Origin: Candidatus Eiseniibacteriota bacterium
GTDB lineage: Bacteria; Orphanbacterota; Orphanbacteria; Orphanbacterales; Orphanbacteraceae
Assembly (NCBI GenBank): GCA_029262235.1
Contig: JAJCZU010000002.1
Coordinates: 248,001 to 312,000, forward strand
Reading direction: 5' to 3'
Length of the DNA stretch: 64,000 bases
Shown here: one piece after another, positions 1 through 11,048 of the stretch
Position numbering within the stretch: position 1 is the stretch's first letter
Layout: each line of letters starts with the position of its first letter
Program-made: the position numbers and the translations under genes
Notes under the pieces: generated by a model
What the model was told of the DNA's origin: nothing
Seen by the model: the letters and a program-made list of their open reading frames with translations, nothing else
The model's database searches: none

Positions 1-2
1 TT

Positions 3-605
3 CTGGCCTCCCGCCATGGAGCGGGCGAATCGCCGCAGGCGCACTATCTGCTCGGGCTGTTCGCCCGGGAGCGTGAATCCGAATGGGAGGCCGAAACTCA
101 CTTTCGCAGCGCCCTTCGTGAGGAGCCTGACAACGCCGAGTTCCGTCTCGTGCTGGTCGACCTGCTTCGCGAACGGGGCCGCTACGACGAGGCGCTGGCC
201 GAACTCGAGCGCGAGAAATTCGTGCGCGGAAATGACACGGAACTGCGCATGCGGTTCGCCGATTGTCGTCTTCACGTCGGGCAGGATCTCGAAGCGGAAA
301 GATTGTTTCGAGAGATCATGCAGCGGAACCGCGATCGGATCGAACCGGTGTGGGGGCTCAGCATACTGGCACTGCGTCGAAGCGACTTCGAAGAGGCGGG
401 GAAACTGCTTGCGAATTATGCCGCGAAGCTGACAGACGCCCGTGAAGCCGAGCTGTTTCGCGCACTTTCGTCCTCGCTTCTGACGCCCGACGCCTCGTTC
501 GTTTTTACCGACCTCTGTCGGGAGGCCCGCGAGGACGCGGACGATGAGCTTGCGGCGCGACTCGAGCAGTTGATTGTCGCGGTCGAGAGCGAGGATGTGG
601 AATGA
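3..605 (+). CDS. TPR-repeat protein, 5'-truncated by window edge
   Basis: Frame stays open from position 3 upstream of the listed M; repeated TPR-like helices (AHYLLGLFARERESEWEAETHFRSALREEPDN...); stop overlaps next ATG (ATGA at 602). Confidence 0.7.
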   Translation: MASRHGAGESPQAHYLLGLFARERESEWEAETHFRSALREEPDNAEFRLVLVDLLRERGRYDEALAELEREKFVRGNDTELRMRFADCRLHVGQDLEAERLFREIMQRNRDRIEPVWGLSILALRRSDFEEAGKLLANYAAKLTDAREAELFRALSSSLLTPDASFVFTDLCREAREDADDELAARLEQLIVAVESEDVE

Positions 606-1879
606 CCTTCTGCGTGCTGGCGGCGCTTCTCGGCGCGGCCCTGTTCGGCCCGTACATTCAGAACGTGACCGAGACAGGCGGTCTCGTGATCTGGGAGGGT
701 GAGGACCTGAGTCCGGTCGTCCGGGCCGTCGTCGGCCCGGCGGGCGAGTTCGCGCTCGCGGCCGATACGTTGCTGGTGGACGGCGACCCGCGCGTACGCG
801 TGAGGCTCGCGATTCGTGACGTCGAACCGGGCAGCCGCATACACGGGTACCTGATCGATACCGACAGCACGATCGTCCCGCTCTCGTCATTCTCTTTCAC
901 GACACCGGCCCCGGACGCCGCCGTCCGCTTCCTCTACTTCGGCGATTCGGGATCGTGTTCGGGTACGCAGCGCACGCTTTCGCGACTCATCAATCGGCTC
1001 GACGCCGATTTCGCCGCGCATGCCGGGGACGTGATCTATCCGAGTGGAGAACGCAAGCGTTACGACGAATGTTTTCTCGCCATGTACCGGCCGCTGCTCT
1101 CTCGCACTCCGTTTTTCCCCGTGATCGGAAACCACGACATCCGTACGGACGACGGCGCGCCGTATCTCGAAATCTTCGATCTGCCCGTTGTCGAAGGCGT
1201 CCCGGTCGGCCATCGGGAACGCTACTACTCGTTCCGCTGGGGGCCGCTCTTCTGGATCGGGCTTGACAGCAACGACGCGCTCGAGATGAGGGACAGCGAG
1301 TGCAGCAAGGGACGTGAGGTGAGCGACAAAAATCGCTACGAAACCGTGAAGAATATCTCGCTCGAACTGCGCGAAGAGTCGCATCAGTACCGCTGGCTCG
1401 TGAAGGAGCTCGCCGCGGCGCCCGCGGAATGCTGGGTCGTGCTCAATCTGCATGCCCCGCCGCTCAGCACGACCTATCACGAATCATACTGCGGCCTCTA
1501 CAAGGCCCTGCAGGCGGCTTCCCGGGAGGCCGGGCGCAAGATCGATATCGTCATGAGCGGCCACGAACACGACTACCAGAGGAGCTGGCCGATCCGCATG
1601 GACGTGCCGGGCGATCAGACCGATCCCGCAAGCAGAAAGGGGCGTGGCGAGTCCTGGCCGATGGAATTCGAAGCGGCCGAAGGCACGTTCTTCATCGTTT
1701 CGGGCGGCGGCGGCGGGCGCAAGATGTTCCGCCCGTCACCGAACGAGGACGTGGCCTGGATCGCCCGCGGCGAGAAGAAGAATCACGTCATGCAGTTCTT
1801 CGTCGACGATCGATCCATTCTGTTTCAGTCGATCGATTCCCGCGAAGTGCTGCTCGACCAGGTTCGCATCGTACGGTGA
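602..1879 (+). CDS. Metallophosphoesterase (purple acid phosphatase-like)
   Basis: Motifs FGDSGS, GDVIYPSG, GNHD, LHAPPLS, SGHEHDYQRS. Confidence 0.85.
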   Translation: MTFCVLAALLGAALFGPYIQNVTETGGLVIWEGEDLSPVVRAVVGPAGEFALAADTLLVDGDPRVRVRLAIRDVEPGSRIHGYLIDTDSTIVPLSSFSFTTPAPDAAVRFLYFGDSGSCSGTQRTLSRLINRLDADFAAHAGDVIYPSGERKRYDECFLAMYRPLLSRTPFFPVIGNHDIRTDDGAPYLEIFDLPVVEGVPVGHRERYYSFRWGPLFWIGLDSNDALEMRDSECSKGREVSDKNRYETVKNISLELREESHQYRWLVKELAAAPAECWVVLNLHAPPLSTTYHESYCGLYKALQAASREAGRKIDIVMSGHEHDYQRSWPIRMDVPGDQTDPASRKGRGESWPMEFEAAEGTFFIVSGGGGGRKMFRPSPNEDVAWIARGEKKNHVMQFFVDDRSILFQSIDSREVLLDQVRIVR

Positions 1880-3648
1880 ACCGGTCGCATCCTGTATACG
1901 CCTGGGCGATTCCGATCGGGCTGGCCGTACTGGCGCGCCTGGTCGCGTTTCTCGCGCTGCAGGACAATCCTTTCGCGGCGCATCTCTTTTCCGATTCTCA
2001 CCATTACTGGAACTGGTCGGCGGCCCTGCGCGAAGGGAACGCACCGGCGCACGCGTTCTATCAGGCGCCGCTCTATCCCTACATGCTGGCGCTCTGGCGT
2101 TTGTCGGCCGGCGATTCGCTGTTTCTGCTCTACGCGTGGCAGCATCTTCTCGGCGTTCTGACAACGGCGCTGATCATCTTCTATGGAAGGCGTGCGGGGT
2201 GCGGGGCGGGGGCGGTTGTCGCCGCTTCGCTCTATGCGGTACACCCGTATCCGATTTACTTCGAACAGAAAGTATTGAGCGAGGCATGGGCCGTTCCGAT
2301 CGCGCTGCTCGCCGCGGGCTCGATCGCGGCCATCGGCTCGGGCCGCGCACGCCCTCTGCGGTCGCTCGGCGCCGGTCTGCTTGCAGGCGCCGCGTGCCTT
2401 GCGAAGGCGAACCTGCTCCTTTTCGCGGGCCTCTCGGCGCTCTGGCTGGTGTTCGCGCGAAGGGGCGCGCTTGCCACGGCAGCGTTCTTCGTGACCGGTC
2501 TCATTCTCGTGCTCGCCCCCGTAGCAGCCCGGAATCAGTTCGTGGACGGAGGGCTCACTCTCGTTGCCGCGAACGGGGGGGAGGTCTTTCACCACGGCAA
2601 CAACGGAAACGCTTCCGGATCGATGGGGCTCATTCCGGGGCTCGACGCGGACATCGAAACGCTCGGCGAGTCGTCGCGGCTCGTCGCTTCGGAGCGCGCG
2701 GGCCGTACGTTGAACGCGGCGGAAGCCTCGCGTTACTGGTTCGGTGAGGGCTTCCGCTGGATTCGCGCCAACCCTGCCGCTTACGCGAAACTCCTGACGC
2801 AGAAGGGGAGGCTCCTGATTTCGAGCCGGTTCACGCCCCTCAGTTCCTTTTACGACTTCGAATACGAACGCTTCGGCGGCTGGCCGCGCGCATTTCGGTA
2901 CGTGCACTACCCGTTGTTCGTCCTGGGCGCGGCCGCGTTCTTCGGGCGACCCGCCAGGGAGCGTTTCCCCGTGCCGTTTCGGTTACTCGCAATCGTGCCG
3001 GCGGTCGCGATGCTCGTGTTCTTCGCCTGCACGCGCTACTCGCTGCTTCTGCTTCCGCCCCTCGCGATCGGCGCCGGGGCTGCGCTGCAGGCTGTTTTCG
3101 AGTCGGGCCGCTCCGCGCGGCTCCGGGCCGTACTCGTGTTCGCGTGCGCGACGCTCCTCTTTGCCGTCGCGGATCGTCCCGTCAGAACATCGCGGGCGAC
3201 TCCGTTCGTGCAGCTCGGTTCGATTCACGAACAGCGTGGCGAGTTCAGGACCGCGCGCTCGCTCTACGGCGAAGCCGCGGCGAAGAACCCGCGCGATCCG
3301 CGGCATCGCGTTCTGATTGCGAAAACGTATGAGCGGGAAGGGAACCGGGCACGCGCGCTTGCGGAGCTTGAGCGGGCGATGGGAGACGGTGTCGTGGATC
3401 GTCAAACGTACGCGTACCGCGCGTTTCTTCTTATGGAGACGGGGGATTGGGCGGGTGCCGAGAAAGCGCTGTTCGATGCGGCGGCGCGCGACCCGCAGAA
3501 CGCGGATCTCCTGCGGCTTCAGTTTCGACTCTACACGGGACCGCTTGCGGACGAAGCGAAAGCGCGCGAGGTCTTCGATCGACTGGTGAGTCTGCTCGAG
3601 TCGAGGGGCGAACCGGTGATTACTTCACCCGGTCCCCCAGGCGGCTGA
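1876..3648 (+). CDS. Glycosyltransferase family 39-like membrane protein with C-terminal TPR
   Basis: GTG start at 1876 overlapping upstream stop (GTGA); many TM segments; DSHHYWNWSAALREG; C-terminal TPR. Confidence 0.7.
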   Translation: MNRSHPVYAWAIPIGLAVLARLVAFLALQDNPFAAHLFSDSHHYWNWSAALREGNAPAHAFYQAPLYPYMLALWRLSAGDSLFLLYAWQHLLGVLTTALIIFYGRRAGCGAGAVVAASLYAVHPYPIYFEQKVLSEAWAVPIALLAAGSIAAIGSGRARPLRSLGAGLLAGAACLAKANLLLFAGLSALWLVFARRGALATAAFFVTGLILVLAPVAARNQFVDGGLTLVAANGGEVFHHGNNGNASGSMGLIPGLDADIETLGESSRLVASERAGRTLNAAEASRYWFGEGFRWIRANPAAYAKLLTQKGRLLISSRFTPLSSFYDFEYERFGGWPRAFRYVHYPLFVLGAAAFFGRPARERFPVPFRLLAIVPAVAMLVFFACTRYSLLLLPPLAIGAGAALQAVFESGRSARLRAVLVFACATLLFAVADRPVRTSRATPFVQLGSIHEQRGEFRTARSLYGEAAAKNPRDPRHRVLIAKTYEREGNRARALAELERAMGDGVVDRQTYAYRAFLLMETGDWAGAEKALFDAAARDPQNADLLRLQFRLYTGPLADEAKAREVFDRLVSLLESRGEPVITSPGPPGG

Positions 3649-4246
3649 GCCGCGGCCGTTTCGCATCGGCGTTCCACGACCAGTGAATGATCTCCGCCTT
3701 GCCCCGGATCAGGTTCATGTCGAGCGTGCCCCAGAAGCGGCTGTCCTTGCTGTAGTTTCGATTGTCGCCCAGCATGAACAAGTGCCCGTCGGAGACCGTA
3801 ATCGGTCCGTAGTTCGCCTGCGGCGGCATCATCCCGTCGAGGTTGGCATAATCCTCTTCCAGATATTTTTCGTCGATGAACACACGGTTGTCGCGAATCT
3901 CCACCGTTTCACCGGGGAGACCGATGCACCGCTTGATATAGTCGCGGTCTTCAGTCGGCGAGCGAAAGATGATCACGTCCCCGCGACTCGGCTCGAAGCC
4001 TTTGATCTTCCATTCCGTGAACGGAATATGAGGCCCGTAGATAAACTTGTTCGCGATCAGATAATCCCCGACCAGCAGCGTGTTCTCCATCGAACCGGAC
4101 GGAATCTGGTAGGCCTGTACGACGAACGTGCGGATAAAGAGAACGGCGATCACCATGAAGAGAATGTCGGTGAAGCGTTGCCAGCGGCGGTGTCTCAGAG
4201 GGCGTTCGGATTCCATTGTATTGCTTTCAATCGGGGTCGTTTTCAT
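3620..4246 (-). CDS. lepB: Signal peptidase I
   Basis: PSGSMENTLLVGDYL, RGDVIIFRSP, YIKRCIGLPGE, LGDNRNYSKDSR. Confidence 0.95.
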   Translation of the reverse strand: MKTTPIESNTMESERPLRHRRWQRFTDILFMVIAVLFIRTFVVQAYQIPSGSMENTLLVGDYLIANKFIYGPHIPFTEWKIKGFEPSRGDVIIFRSPTEDRDYIKRCIGLPGETVEIRDNRVFIDEKYLEEDYANLDGMMPPQANYGPITVSDGHLFMLGDNRNYSKDSRFWGTLDMNLIRGKAEIIHWSWNADAKRPRLSRLGDRVK

Positions 4247-5106
4247 TAGTTCTCCTTACGGGAGATACCCGCGTCGAGTTCCCCTTTTTTTCGATAGAGA
4301 TCAGCCGCTTTGACCGCTGATTTCACGATCCCCTTGATGAAGGCCGAACTGAGCCCGCCGTGCTCCATTTCGTTCAGCCCCGCAATCGTGCACCCGCGCG
4401 GCGTCGTCACGCGATCGATTTCGTATTCCGGATGCTTCGCGGCGGAAAGCAGCAGGGAAGCCGCGCCTCGCGCGGTCTGACTCGCCATCAGGTACGCCTG
4501 CTCCGAGTGAAAGCCGATTTCGATGCCACCCTGCGAGGCGGCCCGAATCGCGCGAAGGAAAAACGCGACGCCGCAGGCGCAAAGCGCGGTCGCGGCTGTC
4601 ATGAGGTCTTCTTCGATCACGAGCGTCTTCCCTACGCGGTCGAAGATGGATTGCGCGGTGGCGAGCGCGGGCGAATGGGGCGTCTCCGCTGCGAGCGCGG
4701 TCATCGACTCCCCGAGTGCGACGGCCGTGTTCGGCATGGCGCGCGCGACCGGCACAGGGAGAGCGAGTCCGCTCCGGATGTCGGCGATGTCGGCTCCGCT
4801 CACGACCGAGATCAGCGTGTGTTTCTTTTCGTCGAGGTCGGGGCCGATTTCGAACAGCAGGGCGTCCAGATCACCCGGACCGACGGCAATGATGATCGCG
4901 CCCGCCTCGGCGAGCGCTTCGGCATTGTCGGCGGCGCGAAAGCCCTCTTCGACCGCGTCGTCGAGATGCTCGCGGTGGCGCCTCGTCAGAATGATCTTCG
5001 CACGATCGATGCCGCCGTGATTGGCAAGCCCGCGCGCGATGGCGGTTCCGATGTTGCCGCTCCCGAGAATGGCGATCGGCGCCTCGTTCCATGCAGTCGT
5101 TCTCAT
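4246..5106 (-). CDS. proC: Pyrroline-5-carboxylate reductase
   Basis: N-terminal GSGNIGTAIARGL, VPVARAMPNTAVALGESMTAL, TPRGCTIAGLNEME. Confidence 0.9.
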   Translation of the reverse strand: MRTTAWNEAPIAILGSGNIGTAIARGLANHGGIDRAKIILTRRHREHLDDAVEEGFRAADNAEALAEAGAIIIAVGPGDLDALLFEIGPDLDEKKHTLISVVSGADIADIRSGLALPVPVARAMPNTAVALGESMTALAAETPHSPALATAQSIFDRVGKTLVIEEDLMTAATALCACGVAFFLRAIRAASQGGIEIGFHSEQAYLMASQTARGAASLLLSAAKHPEYEIDRVTTPRGCTIAGLNEMEHGGLSSAFIKGIVKSAVKAADLYRKKGELDAGISRKEN

Positions 5107-6017
5107 GCAGTCCCTTCCCGTTTCCGTTTGCTTTCTTCCCGTCCCCGAACGAGTGCGAGAAAGGCCTCGGCCGCCGGGGAAAGATAGCGCCCGCTCTGAT
5201 ACGCGATTCCGATCGACCGTTCGAAGCGCACGCCTTCGATCGCGGGCGAAACGACCCGTCCTTCGCGAATGGCGGCCCGCACCGAGCGTTCGGAAAGAAA
5301 GGCGTATCCGAGCCCCACTTCGACGAGTTTGCGGATCGCTTCGGGACTCGAGATTTCCATTCCGATTGTAGGGGAGAGGCCGTTCTCTGCAAAGCGCCGC
5401 GATATGCGTTGTCTCGTGTGGGAATCGCTCTTGAACGTGATGAGTGGCGAGGGGGCGAGCTCCTCCAGGCGGACGCGCCGCCGGGAGGCCAGCGGATGTT
5501 CCGTGGGCAGGATCGCGACCAGCTTCTCCGTGGCGATCGCTTCGAACACGAGGGGGCCCCGTTCCTCTTCGCCGAGTGAGGCCACGAGCAGTTCGATCCG
5601 GTCCTCTGCGAGGGCGCTCAGAAGCGATGCGGTCCCTTCTACCACCACGGAGAGATCGATGGCGGGGTGGGCGTGGACGAAGCGGCGGTAGACGCGCGGA
5701 AGCACGTAAACCGAGGCGACGTCCGTGGTCCCGATGGCCAGGGAGCCGCCGCGTGCCCCCCGGAAGTCCTCGGCCGCCGCGCCGAGATCCTCGAGTCCGT
5801 GGATGACACGCTCGGCGTAGGGCACGAGAAACTCGCCGGCCGGGGTCAGCGCGCTCCCGCGGCCGCTCCGCACGACGAGCTTCGCCCCGAACTCGTTCTC
5901 GAGCTTGCGCAGATGCGCCGAAACGGCCGGCTGGGTCAGGTGCAGCGAGCGTGCCGCCTCGGAGACGCTCCGCAAGCGGGCCACGGCGATCAGGGATCGG
6001 AGGGGGACTACTTCCAT
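5103..6017 (-). CDS. LysR-family transcriptional regulator
   Basis: N-terminal HTH SVSEAARSLHLTQPAVSAHLRKLENEFGAKLVVR; start MEVVPLRS at 6017. Confidence 0.9.
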   Translation of the reverse strand: MEVVPLRSLIAVARLRSVSEAARSLHLTQPAVSAHLRKLENEFGAKLVVRSGRGSALTPAGEFLVPYAERVIHGLEDLGAAAEDFRGARGGSLAIGTTDVASVYVLPRVYRRFVHAHPAIDLSVVVEGTASLLSALAEDRIELLVASLGEEERGPLVFEAIATEKLVAILPTEHPLASRRRVRLEELAPSPLITFKSDSHTRQRISRRFAENGLSPTIGMEISSPEAIRKLVEVGLGYAFLSERSVRAAIREGRVVSPAIEGVRFERSIGIAYQSGRYLSPAAEAFLALVRGREESKRKREGTA

Positions 6018-6026
6018 ATGCCCATC

Positions 6027-6038
6027 ATAACACGTTAT
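6027..6038. promoter_or_regulatory. Candidate LysR-type operator ATAAC-AC-GTTAT
   Basis: 5-bp inverted repeat just upstream of the lysR start, in the divergent lysR/ino1 intergenic region. Confidence 0.4.
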
Positions 6039-6120
6039 GGATATCATCAAAAAGATTCATTTTCCTTATGCATGGCTCCCGGCCTATGCTTTTCCCGACT
6101 GTCATTCCAGAAAGGATGAA

Positions 6121-7437
6121 ATGCACATGAGTCAGAAGGAAATCAAAAGCGCCGACGGCAAACTCGGGATTCTGCTCCCGGGGCTCGGTTCGGTTGCCAC
6201 TACATTTATTGCGGGTGTCGAAGCCATTCGCCAGGGAATCGCCCCTCCGGTCGGTTCTCTTACGCAGATGGGCACGATCCGCCTCGGGAAGAGAACGGAC
6301 AAGCGGTCGCCGCGCATCAAGGATTTCGTGCCGCTTGCGACTCTCGAAAACCTCGTGATCGGCGGGTGGGATATCTTCGAGGAGAACTGCTACGAGTCCG
6401 CCAGCAAAGCCGGCGTTCTCGAACAGAGCCTGCTCGATCAGGTGCGCCCCGCTCTCGAAAAGATCAAGCCGATGCCGGCCGTGTTCGACAATCGATACGT
6501 AAAGAAGCTGAACGGGCCGAACGTCAAGAAGGGCGAGAACTGGATGGATCTCGCCGATCAGCTCCAGAACGACATCAAGACGTTCAAGGAAACGAACGGC
6601 TGCGATCGTCTCGTGATGGTCTGGTGCGGTTCGACCGAGATTTTCATCGAGACGTCCGACGTGCACAAGACCGTGCGCTCCTTCGAAGAAGGTCTCAGGA
6701 ACAACGACGAAAACATCTCGCCGAGCATGGTGTATGCCTACGCGGCGATCAAGTCGGGTGTACCGTTCGCGAACGGCGCGCCGAACCTCACGGTCGACAT
6801 TCCGGCCATGGTCGAGCTCGCGCGCGAATTGCACGTTCCGATCGTGGGCAAGGACTTCAAGACGGGGCAGACCTTCATGAAGACGGTGCTCGCTCCCGGC
6901 TTCAAGGCACGCCTGCTCGGCCTGAACGGCTGGTTCTCGACGAACATTCTCGGCAACCGTGACGGCGAAGTTCTCGATGACCCGGGTTCGTTCAAGACGA
7001 AGGAAGCGTCGAAGCTTTCCGTGCTCGATCACATTCTGCAGCCCGAACTGTACCCCGAGCTCTACGGCGAAGTGCATCACAAGGTGCGCATCAATTACTA
7101 TCCGCCGCGCGGTGACAACAAAGAGGGCTGGGACAACATCGACATCTTCGGATGGCTTGGCTACAAGATGCAGATCAAGGTCGACTTTCTGTGCCGCGAC
7201 TCGATTCTGGCGGCGCCGCTCGTTCTCGATCTCGCGCTTTTCATGGACCTCGCGAAGCGAACCGGCAAGCGCGGCATTCAGGAGTGGCTCTCGTTCTACT
7301 TCAAGGCGCCGCAGCATGCCGAGGGGCTCTATCCCGAGCACGACCTGTTCATCCAGCTCATGAAGCTGAAGAACACGCTGCGCGACATGAAGGGCGAGGA
7401 CCTCATCACGCATCTCGGCCAGGAGTACTACGACTAG
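6121..7437 (+). CDS. Inositol-3-phosphate synthase (myo-inositol-1-phosphate synthase)
   Basis: LLPGLGSVATTFIAGVEAIR, NGAPNLTVDIPAMVELAREL, VGKDFKTGQTFMKTVLAPGFK, STNILGNRDGEVLDDPGSFKTKE; AAAGGA upstream of ATG. Confidence 0.9.
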   Translation: MHMSQKEIKSADGKLGILLPGLGSVATTFIAGVEAIRQGIAPPVGSLTQMGTIRLGKRTDKRSPRIKDFVPLATLENLVIGGWDIFEENCYESASKAGVLEQSLLDQVRPALEKIKPMPAVFDNRYVKKLNGPNVKKGENWMDLADQLQNDIKTFKETNGCDRLVMVWCGSTEIFIETSDVHKTVRSFEEGLRNNDENISPSMVYAYAAIKSGVPFANGAPNLTVDIPAMVELARELHVPIVGKDFKTGQTFMKTVLAPGFKARLLGLNGWFSTNILGNRDGEVLDDPGSFKTKEASKLSVLDHILQPELYPELYGEVHHKVRINYYPPRGDNKEGWDNIDIFGWLGYKMQIKVDFLCRDSILAAPLVLDLALFMDLAKRTGKRGIQEWLSFYFKAPQHAEGLYPEHDLFIQLMKLKNTLRDMKGEDLITHLGQEYYD

Positions 7438-7473
7438 TCGGGCTTCCGGTCGGGCTTCGAACATGGATACGAC

Positions 7474-7503
7474 AGGGGGCGGGGGAAACCTCGCCCCTTT
7501 TTT
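7474..7503 (+). terminator. Rho-independent terminator downstream of inositol-phosphate synthase
   Basis: AGGGGGCGGGGGAAACCTCGCCCC hairpin with GAAA loop followed by TTTTTT. Confidence 0.85.
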
Positions 7504-7673
7504 CGTGTGCGCTCGAGCCGGGCACGCCGACGAGCCAGGCACGCCGACGGGCCGGGCAAGGCGGCGCGCACGCGTCCAGACCCCGCGTTTCCGTTTTCAA
7601 ATCGCGCCCTCCGTGCTATGTTCGAGCCTGATTCGCGCGGGGCGCGCACGCGTTTTCCCGGCCCGGCTGACCA

Positions 7674-9508
<1,835 letters not shown>

Positions 9509-9509
9509 G

Positions 9510-9720
9510 CGCGGAGCGAGGGAGCAAGCACGGACGGGGACTGTGCGCGGCTCGCAATCCCTGGCCGACCGCCTTTGATGTGATGTGATGGCGGGTGTCG
9601 CGGCAGTTCACATCTGTTGCTGCGGGACGGGTGGGAGCCGGTGCGCCGAAGGCGGCCGGCTCAAGGTTGGTCTTGCTTCGCCGCGCACAGCCCCCCGCCC
9701 GTGCTTGCTCGCGGTCCGCG
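9510..9720. mobile_element. MITE-like element with ~40-bp imperfect terminal inverted repeats
   Basis: 5' arm 9510-9550 CGCGGAGCGAGGGAGCAAGCACGGACGGGGACTGTGCGCGG vs reverse complement of 9681-9720 CGCGGACCGCGAGCAAGCACGGGCGGGGGGCTGTGCGCGG; no coding capacity. Confidence 0.65.
9545..9690. repeat. 146-bp direct repeat, copy 1
   Basis: GCGCGGCTCGCAATCCCTGGCCGACCGCC...CGCCGCGCACAG, near-identical to 9732-9877 (offset 187 bp). Confidence 0.95.
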
Positions 9721-9731
9721 TGGGAGGTGCG

Positions 9732-9877
9732 GCGCGGCTCGCAATCCCTGGCCGACCGCCTTTGATGTGATGCGATGGCGGGTGTCGTGGCAGCTCACAT
9801 CTGTTGCTGCGGGACGGGTGGGAGCCGGTGCGCCGAAGGCGGCAGGCTCGAGGTTGGTCTTGCATCGCCGCGCACAG
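9732..9877. repeat. 146-bp direct repeat, copy 2
   Basis: Same sequence as 9545-9690 with a few substitutions. Confidence 0.95.
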
Positions 9878-9942
9878 TCTCCGCTTCGCGTGCAGTTTCG
9901 CGCGTCGCTCTCCCTCTCTGATTCTCTCGTCTTTTCTCTTTG

Positions 9943-9995
<53 letters not shown>

Positions 9996-10031
9996 CCCCC
10001 GCTCGCAGTCATGGACCGACGTGGGCGTGAT

Positions 10032-10098
10032 GGCCGGTTCCCCGAGCCCCGAGGCCCATTGGCCGTACGCCAGGACGAGGGGCGAGGGGAATCCGGCC
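10032..10098. repeat. Long intergenic inverted repeat/hairpin
   Basis: Arms GGCCGGTTCCCCGAGCCCC (10032-10050) and GGGGCGAGGGGAATCCGGCC (10079-10098), with internal GGCCCATTGGCC. Confidence 0.7.
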
Positions 10099-10218
10099 AC
10101 ACGCCCACACGCCCACACGAGCTCACACCTGCTCCTTTTGCGCCGTTTCCGTTTTTCAGGTATGATTCTCATCACCCCGCACGCGATGCTTCGTACCTAC
10201 AATTCAGGAGGATCAGGA

Positions 10219-10992
10219 ATGGCAGATCAGGGAAAGGTCGTCTGGCACGATCTCATGACGACGGACGTCGACAAGTCGAAGGACTTCTACAAGAAGCTGC
10301 TCGGCTGGGAGTGCAACGTCACGGACATGGGGCCGGCGGGCAAATACAACATGATCCGGTCCGGGAAAACGGACCTCGGCGGATACATGCCGCTTGAGGG
10401 GAAGAGCGGGCTTCCGTCTCACTGGATCGCGTACGTAACCGTTGCTGATGTCGACGCGGCGGCCAGAAAGACGACGGAAAACGGTGGCCAGATCGGGGTC
10501 GAACCGATGGATATCCCGGGCGTCGGGCGTTTCGCCGTCGTCAGCGGGCCGGAAGGCGCGTGGATTTCGCCGTTCAAGCATGAAACTGCACCGGCGGGCG
10601 ATGCACCGGAACCGACGCCGGCGTTCAACACCTTCCACTGGCTTGAACTGATGTCCACGGACATCGATGCGTCTCTCAAGTGCTATGGGAGCGTCTTCGG
10701 CTGGAAAGCCCAGGCAATGGACATGGGCGAGATGGGCACGTACCACGTGATGCAGGTCGACGGCGTGAACCGCGCGGGCATGATGGCGACGCCGCCGGAC
10801 GCGCAGGGACCTTCGCAGTGGGTGCCCTATGTGGGCATCGAGGACGTCGATGACGTGACGGCGCGGGCGGAAAAACTCGGTGGCAAAGTGTATGTGCCGC
10901 CGATGGACATTCCCGGCGTCGGACGCTTCAGCATGATCGCGGATGCCACGGGCGCCACGCTCGGACTTCTGCAGCCGGCCCCGATGGGCTAG
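10219..10992 (+). CDS. VOC (glyoxalase/bleomycin-resistance) family protein, two domains
   Basis: AGGAGG 7 nt before ATG at 10219; duplicated VWHDLMTTDVDKSKDFYKKLLGWE / FHWLELMSTDIDASLKCYGSVFGWK and PMDIPGVGRF. Confidence 0.88.
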   Translation: MADQGKVVWHDLMTTDVDKSKDFYKKLLGWECNVTDMGPAGKYNMIRSGKTDLGGYMPLEGKSGLPSHWIAYVTVADVDAAARKTTENGGQIGVEPMDIPGVGRFAVVSGPEGAWISPFKHETAPAGDAPEPTPAFNTFHWLELMSTDIDASLKCYGSVFGWKAQAMDMGEMGTYHVMQVDGVNRAGMMATPPDAQGPSQWVPYVGIEDVDDVTARAEKLGGKVYVPPMDIPGVGRFSMIADATGATLGLLQPAPMG

Positions 10993-11048
10993 CGCAATCG
11001 CGCGGGCGGGGCACACGCTCCGCCCGCGCATCTTTCAGCGCACCACTT

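Noticed and set aside
1429-1875. N-terminal extension of the GT39 ORF
   Set aside because: Overlaps the phosphoesterase gene in another frame; the GTG at 1876 overlapping the stop is the natural start.
7515-7565. Short repeats (GAGCC[GA]GGCACGCCGAC) after the inositol-phosphate synthase terminator, considered as a CRISPR or regulatory array
   Set aside because: Only two to three imperfect 17-bp units with no spacers; simple tandem duplication.
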